A stretch of DNA of 64,000 bases from Streptococcus oralis ATCC 35037 (GTDB lineage Bacteria; Bacillota; Bacilli; Lactobacillales; Streptococcaceae). Of this stretch, positions 24,985 to 35,070 are shown piece after piece (within the stretch, counting starts at the first letter, position 1; every line of letters starts with the position of its first letter). Location of the stretch: assembly GCF_900637025.1 (NCBI RefSeq), contig NZ_LR134336.1:1867549-1931548 (forward strand). The letters are read 5' to 3'. The position numbers and the translations under genes are program-made. The notes under the pieces are model-generated. The model saw only the letters and a list, made by a program, of their open reading frames with translations, was not told where the DNA came from and made no database searches.

Positions 24985-26337
24985 TTATGCCTCCCTCTTT
25001 GAGATACTTGAAAATTTATTGTATTCTTTTTGGAAAATCAATTCCACCGTTCCACGAGCTCCACTACGGTTTTTCTCGATGATAACCTCAACCTTGTTAT
25101 TTGGAATTCCTTCCTCTTCTTCACCTGCACGATCATAGTAGTCGTCACGGTATAGAAAAGCTACGATATCCGCATCCTGCTCGATAGAACCCGATTCACG
25201 AATATCAGACAAGACTGGTCTCTTATCCTGACGCTGTTCCACTCCACGAGATAACTGACTAAGAGCAATGACTGGAACCTTTAGCTCTTTAGCTAGAATT
25301 TTTAACTGACGAGAAATTTCAGAGACTTCTTGTTGGCGGTTCTCACGACCAGTCCCTGTAATAAGCTGTAGGTAGTCGATCAAAATCAATCCTAGATTGC
25401 CCGTTTCTTGAGCTAGTTTGCGTGAACGCGAACGAATTTCCGTGATTCGAATCCCTGGCGTATCATCGATATAGATACTCGCGTTAGCTAGGTTCCCTTG
25501 AGCAATGGTATACTTTTGCCACTCCTCATCAGTCAATTGACCTGTACGGATAGAATGGGACTCCACCAAACCTTCTGCTGCCAACATACGGTCTACTAGA
25601 CTTTCTGCACCCATTTCCAGTGAAAAGATGGCAACCGTCTTGTCCAACTTAGTCCCAATGTTCTGAGCAATGTTCAAAGCAAAGGCCGTCTTACCAACCG
25701 CTGGACGAGCCGCTAGGATAATTAGTTCCTCCTCATGGAGACCTGTCGTCATATGGTCCAAATCACGATAGCCTGTAGCAATACCTGTGATATCCGTTGT
25801 TTGTTGTGACCGAACTTCTAGATTCCCAAAGTTGATATTTAGAATATCACGGATGTTCTTGAACCCACTACGATTGACGTTTTCGCTAACATCAATGAGT
25901 CCCTTTTCAGCCTGAGCGATGATTTCATCTGCAGGCTTAGAAGCCTCATAGGCTTGGTTGACAGACTCTGTCAACTTGGAAATCAAGCGACGTAGCATAG
26001 CCTTTTCAGCAACAATTTTAGCATAATACTCCGCATTAGCTGAAGTTGGTACTGAGTTGACAATTTCAACAAGATAGGACAATCCACCAATATTTTGCAG
26101 ATCCCCTTGGCTATCCAAAATCGTCCGAACTGTTGTCGCATCAATCGCTTCTCCACGATCCGACAAGTCTACCATCGCTTGGAAAATCAACCGATGAGCA
26201 TACTTAAAGAAGTCGCGAGAATCAATGTATTCTCGGACAAAAACGAGCTTACTCTCATCTATAAAAATAGCCCCCAGAACAGATTGTTCTGCTAAAATAT
26301 CCTGAGGTTGAACTCGCAGTTCCTCTACTTCTGCCAT
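24985..26337 (-). CDS. dnaB: Replicative DNA helicase (DnaB-type)
   Basis: This 450-residue protein is the hexameric fork helicase, called DnaC in Bacillus nomenclature. It has an N-terminal helical domain (about 10-150) and a RecA-like motor with Walker A ARPAVGKTA (near residue 208), the IFSLEM segment, Walker B LILIDYLQ and the arginine-finger region. It lies between rplI and veg in the same order as in other streptococci. A 43-base gap with no terminator separates it from rplI, so gdpP, rplI, dnaB and veg probably form one operon. Confidence 0.96.
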   Translation of the reverse strand: MAEVEELRVQPQDILAEQSVLGAIFIDESKLVFVREYIDSRDFFKYAHRLIFQAMVDLSDRGEAIDATTVRTILDSQGDLQNIGGLSYLVEIVNSVPTSANAEYYAKIVAEKAMLRRLISKLTESVNQAYEASKPADEIIAQAEKGLIDVSENVNRSGFKNIRDILNINFGNLEVRSQQTTDITGIATGYRDLDHMTTGLHEEELIILAARPAVGKTAFALNIAQNIGTKLDKTVAIFSLEMGAESLVDRMLAAEGLVESHSIRTGQLTDEEWQKYTIAQGNLANASIYIDDTPGIRITEIRSRSRKLAQETGNLGLILIDYLQLITGTGRENRQQEVSEISRQLKILAKELKVPVIALSQLSRGVEQRQDKRPVLSDIRESGSIEQDADIVAFLYRDDYYDRAGEEEEGIPNNKVEVIIEKNRSGARGTVELIFQKEYNKFSSISKREA

Positions 26338-26380
26338 CCGACTTTCCTTCCTTTTACAATCTTGTCAAGAAGTTGTAAAC

Positions 26381-26833
26381 TTAACCTTCTTTTACACGAA
26401 GATTGATGACACTTGTAACATCTTGATAGATTTTCACTGGTACATCAATCAAACCTACTGCTCGAATTGGTGCTTGCACTTGAATATTGCGTTTGTCAAT
26501 CTTGATACCAAATTGCTTTTGCAATTCTTCTGCAATCTTCTTGTTGGTGATGGACCCAAATGTACGACCATCTGGCCCAACCTTTTCAACAAACTCTACA
26601 ACAGTTTCTTCTGCTTCAAGCTTAGCCTTGATGGCTTTTGCTTCAGCAATCATTTCAGCATGAGCCTTTTCTTCTGATTTTTGTTTTCCACGCAACTCAC
26701 CCACTGCTTGAGCAGTTGCTTCCTTGGCCAGATTCTTTTTAATCAGGAAGTTTTGAGCGTAGCCAGTTGGTACTTCCTTAATTTCGCCTTTCTTCCCTTT
26801 TCCTTTAACATCTGCTAAAAAGATTACTTTCAT
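26381..26833 (-). CDS. rplI: 50S ribosomal protein L9
   Basis: This 150-residue protein is full-length L9, with the N-terminal 23S-binding lobe ([20 protein letters not shown]), the long connecting helix and the C-terminal lobe ([17 protein letters not shown]). Its start overlaps the end of gdpP by four bases, so it is translationally coupled to that gene, an arrangement conserved in Firmicutes. Confidence 0.97.
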   Translation of the reverse strand: MKVIFLADVKGKGKKGEIKEVPTGYAQNFLIKKNLAKEATAQAVGELRGKQKSEEKAHAEMIAEAKAIKAKLEAEETVVEFVEKVGPDGRTFGSITNKKIAEELQKQFGIKIDKRNIQVQAPIRAVGLIDVPVKIYQDVTSVINLRVKEG

Positions 26834-28803
26834 TCTTCTTTCTCCTTTTCCTTTACTTCTTCCAAGATTAGTTGAGTCAATTTTTCTCCTGCTTCTGTTA
26901 GACTCATATTCTCGATTTGCGCGGCAGCTAGATTAAAGTGACCACCGCCACCCAACTCTTCCATAATGCGTTGCACATTGATTTTACTACGACTTCGAGT
27001 CGAGATAGAGATAAATCCTTGTGTATTTTTTGCTAGAACGAAGCTGGCTTCAATACCTGACATAGCCAGCATAGCATCGGCAGCCTTACTGATAACAACT
27101 GTGTCATAAGACATTGAGTCCTTAGCTCGGGCAATCAAGATATCTGAACCTAACTTACGACCTTGTAAAATGAGTTCATTTACCTCACGGTACTCTTCAA
27201 AATCTGTCGCAGCAATCTCCTGGATAGCAATACTGTCACTTCCCCGTGTTCTCAGATAGCTAGCCACATCAAAGGTTCGGCTCGTCACGCGAGATGTGAA
27301 ATTCTTGGTATCCAGCATCATACCAGCCATCAAAACACTGGCCTGCATACGACTCAAACGATTTTTCTTAGAATTTTGGAACTGAATCAATTCTGTGACC
27401 AACTCACTGGCACTACTTGCCCCACTTTCAATATAGGTGATGACTGCATTCTCAGGGAAATCCTGATCACGTCTATGATGGTCAATAACAATAGTTTGAG
27501 TGAACAAATCATAAAAATCTTTTGACAAAGTCAAAGCCGTCTTGGAATGATCCACCAGAATCAATAATGAACGGTTTGTAACTAACTTCATCGCATCTGT
27601 AAGAGATAAAAGTTTCGTGACATCTTCCTTCTTCAAGAACTGAATAGCACGTTCGATATCTGCTGGCATATGGTCTGCATCATAGACAGCATAACTGTTC
27701 TCAATAATATTACTTGCAAACAACTGCATACCAACAGCAGATCCCAAAGCATCCATATCTAGATTTTTATGACCGACTACAAAAACTTGGTCAACACTTC
27801 GAATCTTATCAGAAATGGCTGTCATCATGGCTCTGGTACGTGTACGAGTACGTTTGATAGATGCAGCAGTTCCTCCACCAAAGTAGACAGGATTCTTGGT
27901 TTCGTTATTTTCCTTGACCACCACCTGGTCACCACCGCGAACTTCTGCTAAGTTCAAGTTGAGCAAGGCAATTTTCCCTATCTCTTCATGGTTTCCATCA
28001 CCATAAGAAAATCCCATACTTAAGGTTAGAGCTAGTTGCCTCTGTTTTGATTCTTCTCGGAAAGTATCAATAACAGAGAATTTATCATTCATCAATTCCT
28101 CTAGTACCGTGTAATCTGTGAATACATAAAAACGATCCATCCCCACACGGCGAGAGAACATAGCATACTTACTAGCAAATTCTGAAACAAAATTGGCTAC
28201 AAAACTATTTATATGACTGATATCGGAGTCAGATGTCGCATCCTCCAAATCATCATAGTTATCTACCGAGATGACTCCAATGACTGGACGGCTAGTTACC
28301 AATTCGACAGTTGCTTCGTACTCCCCAGAAACATCAAAGAAATACAAAACGCCTGAAGCCTTGTCCATATGGACAGCATATCGTGTTTCGCCCAAGGTAG
28401 CATACGAACCTGGATTCCCAACAGAAGCCTTGATGATGGTTTGAATTAACTCAACATCAATTTCCCCTTCTTCAGTCGTCAAAATCAGCTCAGCATATGG
28501 ATTAAACCATTCTACTTCTCCACTTGACAAGTCTAATTTCAGGACTCCCACCGGCATTTGATCAAGCAAAGTACTCAAGCTATTTTCGGCTTGGTGATTT
28601 ACATATTGGATTTGTTCAATTTCGCTCTTTTCATACTGTTTTTTTTGCCATACAAATAAAAGCAGATAAAGCAGTACAAATAAAAACAAAACAGTGATTG
28701 TTACAGCAAGATTATGTGAAAAAATAATCAGCAAAGTTAAGATTCCGAAAGTTGCAAGTCCTAGCAAGACCGCAGAAAACGGGATTAAATTATTTTTTTT
28801 CAT
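26830..28803 (-). CDS. gdpP: Cyclic di-AMP phosphodiesterase GdpP
   Basis: This 657-residue membrane protein hydrolyses cyclic di-AMP. It has two N-terminal membrane helices (about 5-50), a degenerate PAS domain, a degenerate GGDEF domain (about 170-300) and a DHH/DHHA1 phosphodiesterase module with the metal-binding motifs [20 protein letters not shown] and VIDHHRRD and the C-terminal [13 protein letters not shown] use the MKKNNLIP start (28803) because AGAGG lies 6 bases upstream; a start at 28821 has none. It overlaps rplI by four bases. The known role is control of c-di-AMP, potassium and cell-wall homeostasis. Confidence 0.95.
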   Translation of the reverse strand: MKKNNLIPFSAVLLGLATFGILTLLIIFSHNLAVTITVLFLFVLLYLLLFVWQKKQYEKSEIEQIQYVNHQAENSLSTLLDQMPVGVLKLDLSSGEVEWFNPYAELILTTEEGEIDVELIQTIIKASVGNPGSYATLGETRYAVHMDKASGVLYFFDVSGEYEATVELVTSRPVIGVISVDNYDDLEDATSDSDISHINSFVANFVSEFASKYAMFSRRVGMDRFYVFTDYTVLEELMNDKFSVIDTFREESKQRQLALTLSMGFSYGDGNHEEIGKIALLNLNLAEVRGGDQVVVKENNETKNPVYFGGGTAASIKRTRTRTRAMMTAISDKIRSVDQVFVVGHKNLDMDALGSAVGMQLFASNIIENSYAVYDADHMPADIERAIQFLKKEDVTKLLSLTDAMKLVTNRSLLILVDHSKTALTLSKDFYDLFTQTIVIDHHRRDQDFPENAVITYIESGASSASELVTELIQFQNSKKNRLSRMQASVLMAGMMLDTKNFTSRVTSRTFDVASYLRTRGSDSIAIQEIAATDFEEYREVNELILQGRKLGSDILIARAKDSMSYDTVVISKAADAMLAMSGIEASFVLAKNTQGFISISTRSRSKINVQRIMEELGGGGHFNLAAAQIENMSLTEAGEKLTQLILEEVKEKEKEE

Positions 28804-28895
28804 TCTAAACCTCTTGCGCATTATTATATCACAAAAACCCTTAAAAAGCGACCTTTTAAAAGATGCAAGCCCTTCATTTCTCTAACTTCAGACAC

Positions 28896-28924
28896 AAAAA
28901 GAGGAGGGAATCATCACCCTCCTA
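28896..28924 (-). terminator. Terminator after the thiolase gene
   Basis: Minus strand GGAGGG / CCCTCC hairpin with an 8-base loop followed by TCTTTTTG. Confidence 0.75.
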
Positions 28925-28948
28925 CCCACGTGTTCAGAACACTAACAC

Positions 28949-30127
28949 CTAACGTTCCACGATAAGGGCAGTCCCCATCCCTCCTCCGATACAGAGAGTT
29001 GCTAAGCCAGTTTTAGCATCACGTTTCATCATCTCATGTACCAGAGTCACTAAGATACGGCAACCGGAAGCCCCAATTGGGTGACCAAGAGCAATGGCGC
29101 CACCATTGACGTTAACAATATCTGTGTTGAAACCAAGTGTTTTACCAACCGCACAAGCCTGAGCAGCAAAAGCTTCATTTGACTCAATCAAGTCGAGATC
29201 TTCAACTGTCAAATTGCCTTTTTCAAGAGCCTTGCGAGTCGCATAAATCGGTCCACATCCCATCATCTTAGGATCCAAACCTGCACTTGCATACGAACGA
29301 ATGCGGGCAATCACTGAAAGCCCTAATTCTTCCGCTTTTTCAGCACTCATCATCAAGACAGCGGCTGCTCCGTCATTGATACCGGAAGCATTTCCCGCTG
29401 TGACAGAACCGTCTTTTTTGAAAACCGGACCTAGCTTAGACAGGCTCTCCAAGCTAACATCTTTTCTAGGATATTCATCTGTATCAAAAACGATAGGATC
29501 GCCTTTGCGTTGAGGAATGACAACTGGCACAATCTCTTCTTTAAAGTGTCCAGATTCTATAGCTGCAACTGCTCGTTTTTGTGACTCTAAAGCAAGAGCA
29601 TCTTGCTCTTCTCTACTGATGCCATATTCTTCAGCCACACTCTCAGCTGTAATCCCCATATGGTATTCGTTAAAGGCATCAGACAAACCGTCCTTAATCA
29701 TAGTATCTACCACTTTCGAATCGCCCATACGGCCACCCCAACGGAAACTTGGCAAAACGTATGGCGCCTGACTCATGTTTTCTGCACCACCAGTTACGAT
29801 AATATCTGCATCGCCACATCGAATCGCTTGAGCAGCCAACTGCACGGCCTTCAAACCGGAACCACAAACCTTGTTGATAGTAAAGGCTGGTGTAAATTCA
29901 GGGAGTCCTGCATGAACGCTCATTTGACGAGCTACGTTTTGACCTAAACCTGCGCCTAGGACATTCCCCATAATCACTTCGTCTACCTGCTCTGGTTTGA
30001 CATTGGCTTTTTCCAAAGCATTCTTAATAACCAACGCTCCCAAATCAACAGCTGAAACATTCTTCAAACTTCCTCCAAAGGAGCCTATTGGAGTTCGTAC
30101 TGCAGAAACAATCACCACGTCTTTCAT
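28949..30127 (-). CDS. Acetyl-CoA C-acetyltransferase (thiolase)
   Basis: This 392-residue enzyme is a biosynthetic-type thiolase, joining two acetyl-CoA into acetoacetyl-CoA. It has the acylated cysteine in KVCGSGLKA (near residue 87), NEAFAAQ, the histidine in [14 protein letters not shown] and the C-terminal catalytic cysteine in LCIGGGMG. In streptococci this would feed HMG-CoA synthase and the mevalonate route to isoprenoids, but the partner genes are not in the window. The ATG at 30127 follows GGGGG; an ATG at 30139 follows AAAGG, so the start is uncertain by four codons. It is transcribed alone between two terminators. Confidence 0.92.
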   Translation of the reverse strand: MKDVVIVSAVRTPIGSFGGSLKNVSAVDLGALVIKNALEKANVKPEQVDEVIMGNVLGAGLGQNVARQMSVHAGLPEFTPAFTINKVCGSGLKAVQLAAQAIRCGDADIIVTGGAENMSQAPYVLPSFRWGGRMGDSKVVDTMIKDGLSDAFNEYHMGITAESVAEEYGISREEQDALALESQKRAVAAIESGHFKEEIVPVVIPQRKGDPIVFDTDEYPRKDVSLESLSKLGPVFKKDGSVTAGNASGINDGAAAVLMMSAEKAEELGLSVIARIRSYASAGLDPKMMGCGPIYATRKALEKGNLTVEDLDLIESNEAFAAQACAVGKTLGFNTDIVNVNGGAIALGHPIGASGCRILVTLVHEMMKRDAKTGLATLCIGGGMGTALIVER

Positions 30128-30166
30128 AACTGCCCCCATTTATACCTTTTATAATATTGCAATACA

Positions 30167-30196
30167 AAAGTGGTTTACACTGGTGTAAACCACTTT
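30167..30196. terminator. Terminator after hpf
   Basis: AAAGTGGTTTACAC and its perfect 14-base complement with a two-base loop, followed on the minus strand by TTTTGT. It also isolates the thiolase gene from hpf. Confidence 0.82.
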
Positions 30197-30208
30197 AAAA
30201 ATTCTATT

Positions 30209-30757
30209 TTATGATTCTTTTACTTCTAACAAACCAACTTCTCCATCTTCACGGCGATACAAAACATTAGTTGTTTGATCTTCTACATCTACATAGATAA
30301 AGAAATCATGTCCCAATAAATCCATTTGGAGAAGAGCTTCTTCTAAATCCATTGGCTTTAAATCAATTTGTTTTGAACGAACGACTTTGGGTTGCACAAC
30401 ATCTGCATCTTCAACTAGAGCATCTGTAAAGAGTTGACTTGTCGCAACTTTACTTTTATTCTTACGTTCGATTTTAGTTTTATTTTTACGAATCTGACGT
30501 TCAATTTTATCTGTTACAAGATCGATAGAACCATACATATCTTGGGAAATATCTTCAGCACGAAGAGTGATAGATCCAAGTGGAATTGTTACCTCAACCT
30601 TTGCTGTTTTTTCACGGTAAACTTTCAAGTTCACACGTGCATCCAACTCCTGCTCAGGTTGGAAATACTTTTCGATCTTTTCGAGTTTAGAAACTACATA
30701 ATCACGAATTGCTTCTGTTACTTCTAGGTTTTCACCACGGATACTATATTTAATCAT
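30209..30757 (-). CDS. hpf: Long ribosome hibernation promoting factor
   Basis: This 182-residue protein has the N-terminal S30AE domain (about 1-100) that blocks the decoding centre, and a C-terminal dimerisation domain (about 122-180; QIDLKPMDLEEALLQMDLLGHDFFIY) that joins two 70S ribosomes into an inactive 100S dimer. This is the long form typical of Firmicutes. It lies just downstream of the competence genes comFA-comFC, as in pneumococcus, but has its own promoter. Confidence 0.95.
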   Translation of the reverse strand: MIKYSIRGENLEVTEAIRDYVVSKLEKIEKYFQPEQELDARVNLKVYREKTAKVEVTIPLGSITLRAEDISQDMYGSIDLVTDKIERQIRKNKTKIERKNKSKVATSQLFTDALVEDADVVQPKVVRSKQIDLKPMDLEEALLQMDLLGHDFFIYVDVEDQTTNVLYRREDGEVGLLEVKES

Positions 30758-30798
30758 ATAAGTACCTTCTTTCTAAACATTTTTGTTTTTCTAATTAT

Positions 30799-30827
30799 AT
30801 TATAACGCTTTCATTTTCATTTTGCAA
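30799..30827 (-). promoter_or_regulatory. Promoter of hpf
   Basis: Minus strand TTGCAA (30822-30827), 17-base spacer, TATAAT (30799-30804), in the gap between comFC and hpf. Confidence 0.75.
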
Positions 30828-30836
30828 ATTTTTTCC

Positions 30837-31499
30837 TTATCTTACAAGGGAAAAAGTTTTAACTTCCAAAGCACCTGCTTCTTCCAAAAGTCGTTTCACA
30901 CGATTCACAGTTGCCCCTGTTGTATAGATGTCATCAATCAGCAAAATCTTCTTAGGAAATGAGATACCATCTTTAATAAAAAATGGAATTTCAGTAGCTA
31001 ACCTTTCCAAACGGCTTTTAGAAGAACTAGCGCTCTCTTCTCTTTTTCCTAATATATCTTTAAAAGAAAAGCCTGTTGCCTCAACCAAACCTTCGACTTG
31101 GTTAAACCCCCTCTCAAGCAATCTTTCAGGGCTTAGGGGAATCAACACAAATTGATATCCTCTATACTTTTTCAGCTCCTCAGCAAGAACAGAAGCAAAA
31201 ACCTTTCTAAGCAAAAAATCGCCATCAAACTTATATCGACTGAAAAAGTCTTTCATAGCTTGATTATAGGTAAAGATTGCCTTATGATCAACCTGAATTC
31301 CTTCTTTACACCAAAGTTTACAATCTTGACACTTAGTTGACATGCCTGTTTTCATACAGTTTGGGCAATAATTCTCACCAATCCTCTCAAAACTAGAAGC
31401 ACAAGCTGAGCAAAGATAACTGCAATCATCCTTCAAAAGGAAGAGACTGCTAAAAGTCAGCTCACTCTTTGTAGTCTGGCCACATAATAAACAGTTCAT
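30837..31499 (-). CDS. comFC: Competence protein ComFC
   Basis: This 220-residue phosphoribosyltransferase-like protein is needed for DNA uptake in transformation. It has N-terminal zinc-finger pairs (CLLCGQ, CSACAS, CPNCMK, CQDCKLWC) and the PRPP-binding motif ILLIDDIYTTGATV near residue 190. It overlaps comFA by four bases and is co-transcribed from the competence box before comFA. It works with the ComFA motor to bring single-stranded DNA into the cytoplasm. Confidence 0.94.
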   Translation of the reverse strand: MNCLLCGQTTKSELTFSSLFLLKDDCSYLCSACASSFERIGENYCPNCMKTGMSTKCQDCKLWCKEGIQVDHKAIFTYNQAMKDFFSRYKFDGDFLLRKVFASVLAEELKKYRGYQFVLIPLSPERLLERGFNQVEGLVEATGFSFKDILGKREESASSSKSRLERLATEIPFFIKDGISFPKKILLIDDIYTTGATVNRVKRLLEEAGALEVKTFSLVR

Positions 31500-32794
31500 A
31501 ACCCTGCCTCCTTATTCATCTGCTTGATTTCCTTGATTGCCTTTTTGATGGAAGCATTTAATCCATCATGAAAGAAGAGCAACTCACCAGTTGGTCTATC
31601 CATACTGCGTCCAACTCGCCCTCCAATCTGAATCAAACTAGACTTGGTAAAGAGACGATGATTAGCTTCTACTACGAAAACATCCACACAAGGGAAGGTA
31701 ACCCCGCGTTCCAAGATTGTCGTACTGATCAGTATTGTTAGTTCTCCATCTCGAAAAGCTTGCACCTGCTCTAATCGGTCTTCTGTGACAGAAGACACAA
31801 ATCCGATATTCTCATTCGGGTACTGCTCCTTCAAGATTTCTTTTAGTTTCTCGCCTTTTTTAATCTCTGATGCAAAAATCAGCAAAGGATAACCTGTTCT
31901 TCTCTGTTTCTCAATGTAGGTCTTTAACTTGGATGACAACTGACTTTTCTCTAAACAGTGATTAAAATCCGATAACCAGACTGGTTTAGGAATAATCAAA
32001 GGATTTCCATGAAACCGTCTCGGCAAGCTTAATCGTTTTAATTCTCCTGTGTGAACCTTCCTATCTAACTCATCTGTAGAAGTTGCTGTAAGGAATATCC
32101 TTAATCCATCCTCCTTTACACTATTCTTTACAGCATAGTAAAGCATAGAGTTATCAACATAAGGAAAGGCATCTACCTCATCCACTATCAACAAATCAAA
32201 AGCATGATAAAATTTTAATAACTGATGAGTTGTTGCAATTACTAAGGGAGTTCGAAAATAGGGCTCTGATTCGCCATGGAGTAGCGCTATATCACAAGCA
32301 AAGTCATTCTGCAGTCGCTTATACAGTTCTAAACATACATCAATTCTAGGGCTTGCCAAACAAACTGCACCACCATCATCAATCACTTTAGCTACAACTT
32401 GATAAATCATCTCTGTCTTTCCAGCACCCGTCACAGCATGAACTAAAGTCGGTTCTTTCTTTTCGACTGCTCGAATCAACCCCTCTGATAACTTTTCCTG
32501 AAAAGGGGTTAACTGACCACGCCATTTGAGAACATCTTGCTTTGGAAAATCTTCCTGCGAAAAATAGTATAAGGCTTGATCACTCCTGACTCGCTTCATC
32601 AGCAAACACTCCCTACAATAGTAGGCACCAATAGGCAAATGCCATTCTTCTAGAATACTACTATTACAACGTTGACAAAACAGTTTCCCTTTCTCTTTTC
32701 TCATTGCTGGAAGTTTCTCAGCCATCTGACATTCTTCTTTTGTTAATTCTTTCTCAGTAAACAAGCGACCGAGGTAATTTGGATTTACTTTCAT
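31496..32794 (-). CDS. comFA: Competence helicase ComFA
   Basis: This 432-residue DEAD-box-like ATPase is the motor thought to draw transforming DNA through the ComEC channel. It has a four-cysteine zinc motif (CQRCNSS and YYCRECLL, about residues 40-63), Walker A GAGKTEM (near 124), the Walker B/DEVD box LLIVDEVDAFP and the C-terminal helicase motifs ILERGVTFP and QIGGRVGRS. The start codon is only 7 bases after a perfect competence box, so the message should have little or no leader, and no ribosome binding site is visible. Confidence 0.95.
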   Translation of the reverse strand: MKVNPNYLGRLFTEKELTKEECQMAEKLPAMRKEKGKLFCQRCNSSILEEWHLPIGAYYCRECLLMKRVRSDQALYYFSQEDFPKQDVLKWRGQLTPFQEKLSEGLIRAVEKKEPTLVHAVTGAGKTEMIYQVVAKVIDDGGAVCLASPRIDVCLELYKRLQNDFACDIALLHGESEPYFRTPLVIATTHQLLKFYHAFDLLIVDEVDAFPYVDNSMLYYAVKNSVKEDGLRIFLTATSTDELDRKVHTGELKRLSLPRRFHGNPLIIPKPVWLSDFNHCLEKSQLSSKLKTYIEKQRRTGYPLLIFASEIKKGEKLKEILKEQYPNENIGFVSSVTEDRLEQVQAFRDGELTILISTTILERGVTFPCVDVFVVEANHRLFTKSSLIQIGGRVGRSMDRPTGELLFFHDGLNASIKKAIKEIKQMNKEAGL

Positions 32795-32801
32795 ACTTCT
32801 T

Positions 32802-32809
32802 TATTCGTA
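32802..32809 (-). promoter_or_regulatory. Competence (SigX) box of comFA-comFC
   Basis: The minus strand reads TACGAATA, the exact cin-box, 7 bases before the comFA start codon. Confidence 0.92.
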
Positions 32810-32850
32810 AAAATCTAGCACTTTAGGTAATTTTTTAGTACAATTAAATC

Positions 32851-33486
32851 ATGGAATTTAGAACAATTAAAGAGGATGGGCAGGTCCAAGAAGAAATCAA
32901 AAAATCACGCTTTATCTGTTATGCCAAGCGTGTCTATAGTGAAGAAGAAGCTCGTGACTTTATCACTGCTATCAAAAAAGAACACTACAAAGCCACCCAT
33001 AACTGCTCTGCTTTTATTATTGGGGAACGCAGTGAGATCAAGCGTACGAGTGATGATGGGGAACCTAGTGGTACTGCTGGAGTCCCTATGCTGGGTGTCT
33101 TAGAAAATCATAATTTAACCAATCTCTGTGTGGTAGTGACACGCTACTTTGGTGGCATCAAACTAGGTGCTGGCGGTTTGATTCGTGCTTATGCAGGTAG
33201 TGTGGCCTTGGCTGTCAAAGAAATTGGCATTATTGAAATCAAAGAACAGGCTGGTATAGCCATTCAGATGTCTTACGCTCAGTATCAAGAATATGGCAAT
33301 TTCCTTAAAGAGCATCATCTCATGGAGCTGGATACAAACTTTACAGATCAAATTGCTACAATGATCTATGTTGATAAGGAAGAGAAAGAAAAGATCAAAG
33401 CTGCTCTTGTTGAGTTCTTTAATGGAAAGGTTACTTTAACAGATCAAGGTTTACGAGAAGTTGAAGTCCCTGTAAACCTAGTGTAA
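32851..33486 (+). CDS. YigZ/IMPACT family protein
   Basis: This 211-residue protein has the N-terminal UPF0029 (IMPACT) domain with HNCSAFIIG, the conserved SDDGEPSGTAG, and RYFGGIKLGAGGLIRAY, followed by a ferredoxin-like C-terminal domain. The eukaryotic relative inhibits Gcn2; the bacterial function is not established, though links to translation have been proposed. It is divergent from comFA, an arrangement also found in pneumococcus. Confidence 0.88.
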   Translation: MEFRTIKEDGQVQEEIKKSRFICYAKRVYSEEEARDFITAIKKEHYKATHNCSAFIIGERSEIKRTSDDGEPSGTAGVPMLGVLENHNLTNLCVVVTRYFGGIKLGAGGLIRAYAGSVALAVKEIGIIEIKEQAGIAIQMSYAQYQEYGNFLKEHHLMELDTNFTDQIATMIYVDKEEKEKIKAALVEFFNGKVTLTDQGLREVEVPVNLV

Positions 33487-33500
33487 ACGAAGGAGAAATT

Positions 33501-33944
33501 ATGGCTTTTGGGAAATTTATTCAAGGACTTGCTGGAAACTTTAGCGAGGAGAACAAAGAGACTCTTATTAAAGAATATGGACAATATCTACTAGAGAATG
33601 AAGAAATTCAAAGTGGATATAAACTTATTCGCGATTCAATTATCTTTACAAATATCCGTATTATTTTTACAGATAAGCAAGGAGCCACTGGTCGCAAGGT
33701 GTCTGTTAAGTCACTCTTTTTGATGAACATTGTAAACGTTGAAATGGAAACTGCTGGAGCAGGTATAGATGATAGTGAGATTACAATCACTTACTTAGAA
33801 AATGTCTTTCTAAAAGCACATAATGAGCATCTGAGTTTCCATAAATTTGAATTCCCTAAAAAAACGGACATCCTCCCTCTTTACACCTATTTATTAGAAT
33901 TGGCTTATCACAATCGATTAAAAATTAATGGCTTAGACCTTTGA
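33501..33944 (+). CDS. Bacterial PH-domain protein
   Basis: This 147-residue cytoplasmic protein matches the bacterial pleckstrin-homology family bPH_1 (formerly DUF1696), with RDSIIFTNIRIIFTDKQG and a C-terminal helix. The function is unknown. It follows the YigZ gene by 14 bases with a GGAG ribosome binding site, so the two are probably co-transcribed. No signal peptide or membrane segment is present. Confidence 0.82.
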   Translation: MAFGKFIQGLAGNFSEENKETLIKEYGQYLLENEEIQSGYKLIRDSIIFTNIRIIFTDKQGATGRKVSVKSLFLMNIVNVEMETAGAGIDDSEITITYLENVFLKAHNEHLSFHKFEFPKKTDILPLYTYLLELAYHNRLKINGLDL

Positions 33945-33951
33945 TATAAAA

Positions 33952-33976
33952 AAATCCTATCACTTTGATAGAATTT
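33952..33976 (+). terminator. Weak terminator after the PH-domain gene
   Basis: AAATCCTATCA-CTT-TGATAGAATTT hairpin with one mismatch and a short T-rich exit. Confidence 0.55.
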
Positions 33977-33982
33977 CTATAT

Positions 33983-34011
33983 TTTACAAATAGCCTTAAG
34001 CGCGTTATACT
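33983..34011 (+). promoter_or_regulatory. Promoter of cysK
   Basis: TTTACA (33983-33988), 17-base spacer, TATACT (34006-34011), about 30 bases before the start. Confidence 0.75.
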
Positions 34012-34040
34012 AGTATCATCTTATACAAAGAGGTATATCT

Positions 34041-34967
34041 ATGGCTATTTATAACAATATCACTGAACTAATCGGACAAACACCGATTGTTAAACTTAAC
34101 AACATTGTTCCAGAGGGTGCTGCAGACGTCTATGTTAAACTAGAAGCTTTTAACCCTGGATCGTCAGTAAAAGACCGCATTGCCCTTAGCATGATTGAAA
34201 AAGCGGAACAAGATGGTATTCTAAAACCGGGTGCTACCATTGTTGAAGCAACGAGTGGAAACACTGGTATCGGTCTTTCATGGGTCGGTGCCGCTAAAGG
34301 ATATAAAGTTGTTATCGTCATGCCTGAAACAATGAGTGTGGAACGACGTAAGATTATCCAAGCCTATGGTGCTGAACTCGTCCTCACTCCTGGTAGCGAA
34401 GGAATGAAAGGAGCTATTGCTAAAGCTCAGGAAATCGCCGCTGAACGTGACGGCTTCCTTCCACTCCAATTTAATAATCCAGCTAACCCAGAAGTACACG
34501 AAAGAACAACAGGAGCTGAAATACTGGCTGCTTTCGGTTCTGATGGACTAGATGCTTTTGTGGGTGGTGTTGGTACTGGTGGAACGATCTCAGGTGTTTC
34601 TCACGCTCTTAAAGCAGCAAATTCAAACATTCAAGTTTATGCAGTTGAGGCAGACGAGTCAGCTATCTTGTCTGGTGAAAAACCAGGACCTCACAAAATT
34701 CAAGGTATCTCAGCTGGATTTATTCCTGAAACACTTGATACAAAGGCCTATGATGGTATCGTCCGCGTAACGTCAGATGATGCTTTAGCACTTGGCCGTG
34801 AAATTGGTGGAAAAGAAGGCTTCCTTGTTGGGATTTCTTCAGCTGCAGCGATTTACGGGGCAATTGAGGTTGCCAAGAAATTAGGTACAGGTAAGAAAGT
34901 ACTTGCTTTAGCACCAGATAACGGCGAACGTTATTTGTCTACAGCACTCTATGAATTTGAAGTGTAG
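34041..34967 (+). CDS. cysK: Cysteine synthase A (O-acetylserine sulfhydrylase)
   Basis: This 308-residue PLP enzyme makes cysteine from O-acetylserine and sulfide. The PLP lysine is in GSSVKDRIA (near residue 43), the substrate loop is TSGNTG (about 70-75) and the phosphate loop is GVGTGGT (about 177-183). The length is typical. It is monocistronic between its own promoter and a strong terminator. It has the same position in pneumococcus. Confidence 0.95.
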   Translation: MAIYNNITELIGQTPIVKLNNIVPEGAADVYVKLEAFNPGSSVKDRIALSMIEKAEQDGILKPGATIVEATSGNTGIGLSWVGAAKGYKVVIVMPETMSVERRKIIQAYGAELVLTPGSEGMKGAIAKAQEIAAERDGFLPLQFNNPANPEVHERTTGAEILAAFGSDGLDAFVGGVGTGGTISGVSHALKAANSNIQVYAVEADESAILSGEKPGPHKIQGISAGFIPETLDTKAYDGIVRVTSDDALALGREIGGKEGFLVGISSAAAIYGAIEVAKKLGTGKKVLALAPDNGERYLSTALYEFEV

Positions 34968-34983
34968 CCTCCTAAATGCACTT

Positions 34984-35006
34984 AGCCCTTATTAAAGGGC
35001 TTTTTG
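34984..35006 (+). terminator. Terminator after cysK
   Basis: AGCCCTT-ATT-AAAGGGCT followed by TTTTTG. Confidence 0.85.
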
Positions 35007-35070
35007 TTTACTCATACAGACTCTACTCTCTAGACAAAAAGAAAAAGGAAGCAATTTGCTTCCTTTTCTA

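Noticed and set aside
27841..27860. GTACGTGTACGAGTACG as a possible parS or regulatory palindrome
   Set aside because: It lies in gdpP codons for a Arg/Thr repeat (RTRTRTR) and does not match parS.
28921..28940. CACGTG core near 28928 as a third parS
   Set aside because: The flanking bases do not match the GTTTC...GAAAC arms.
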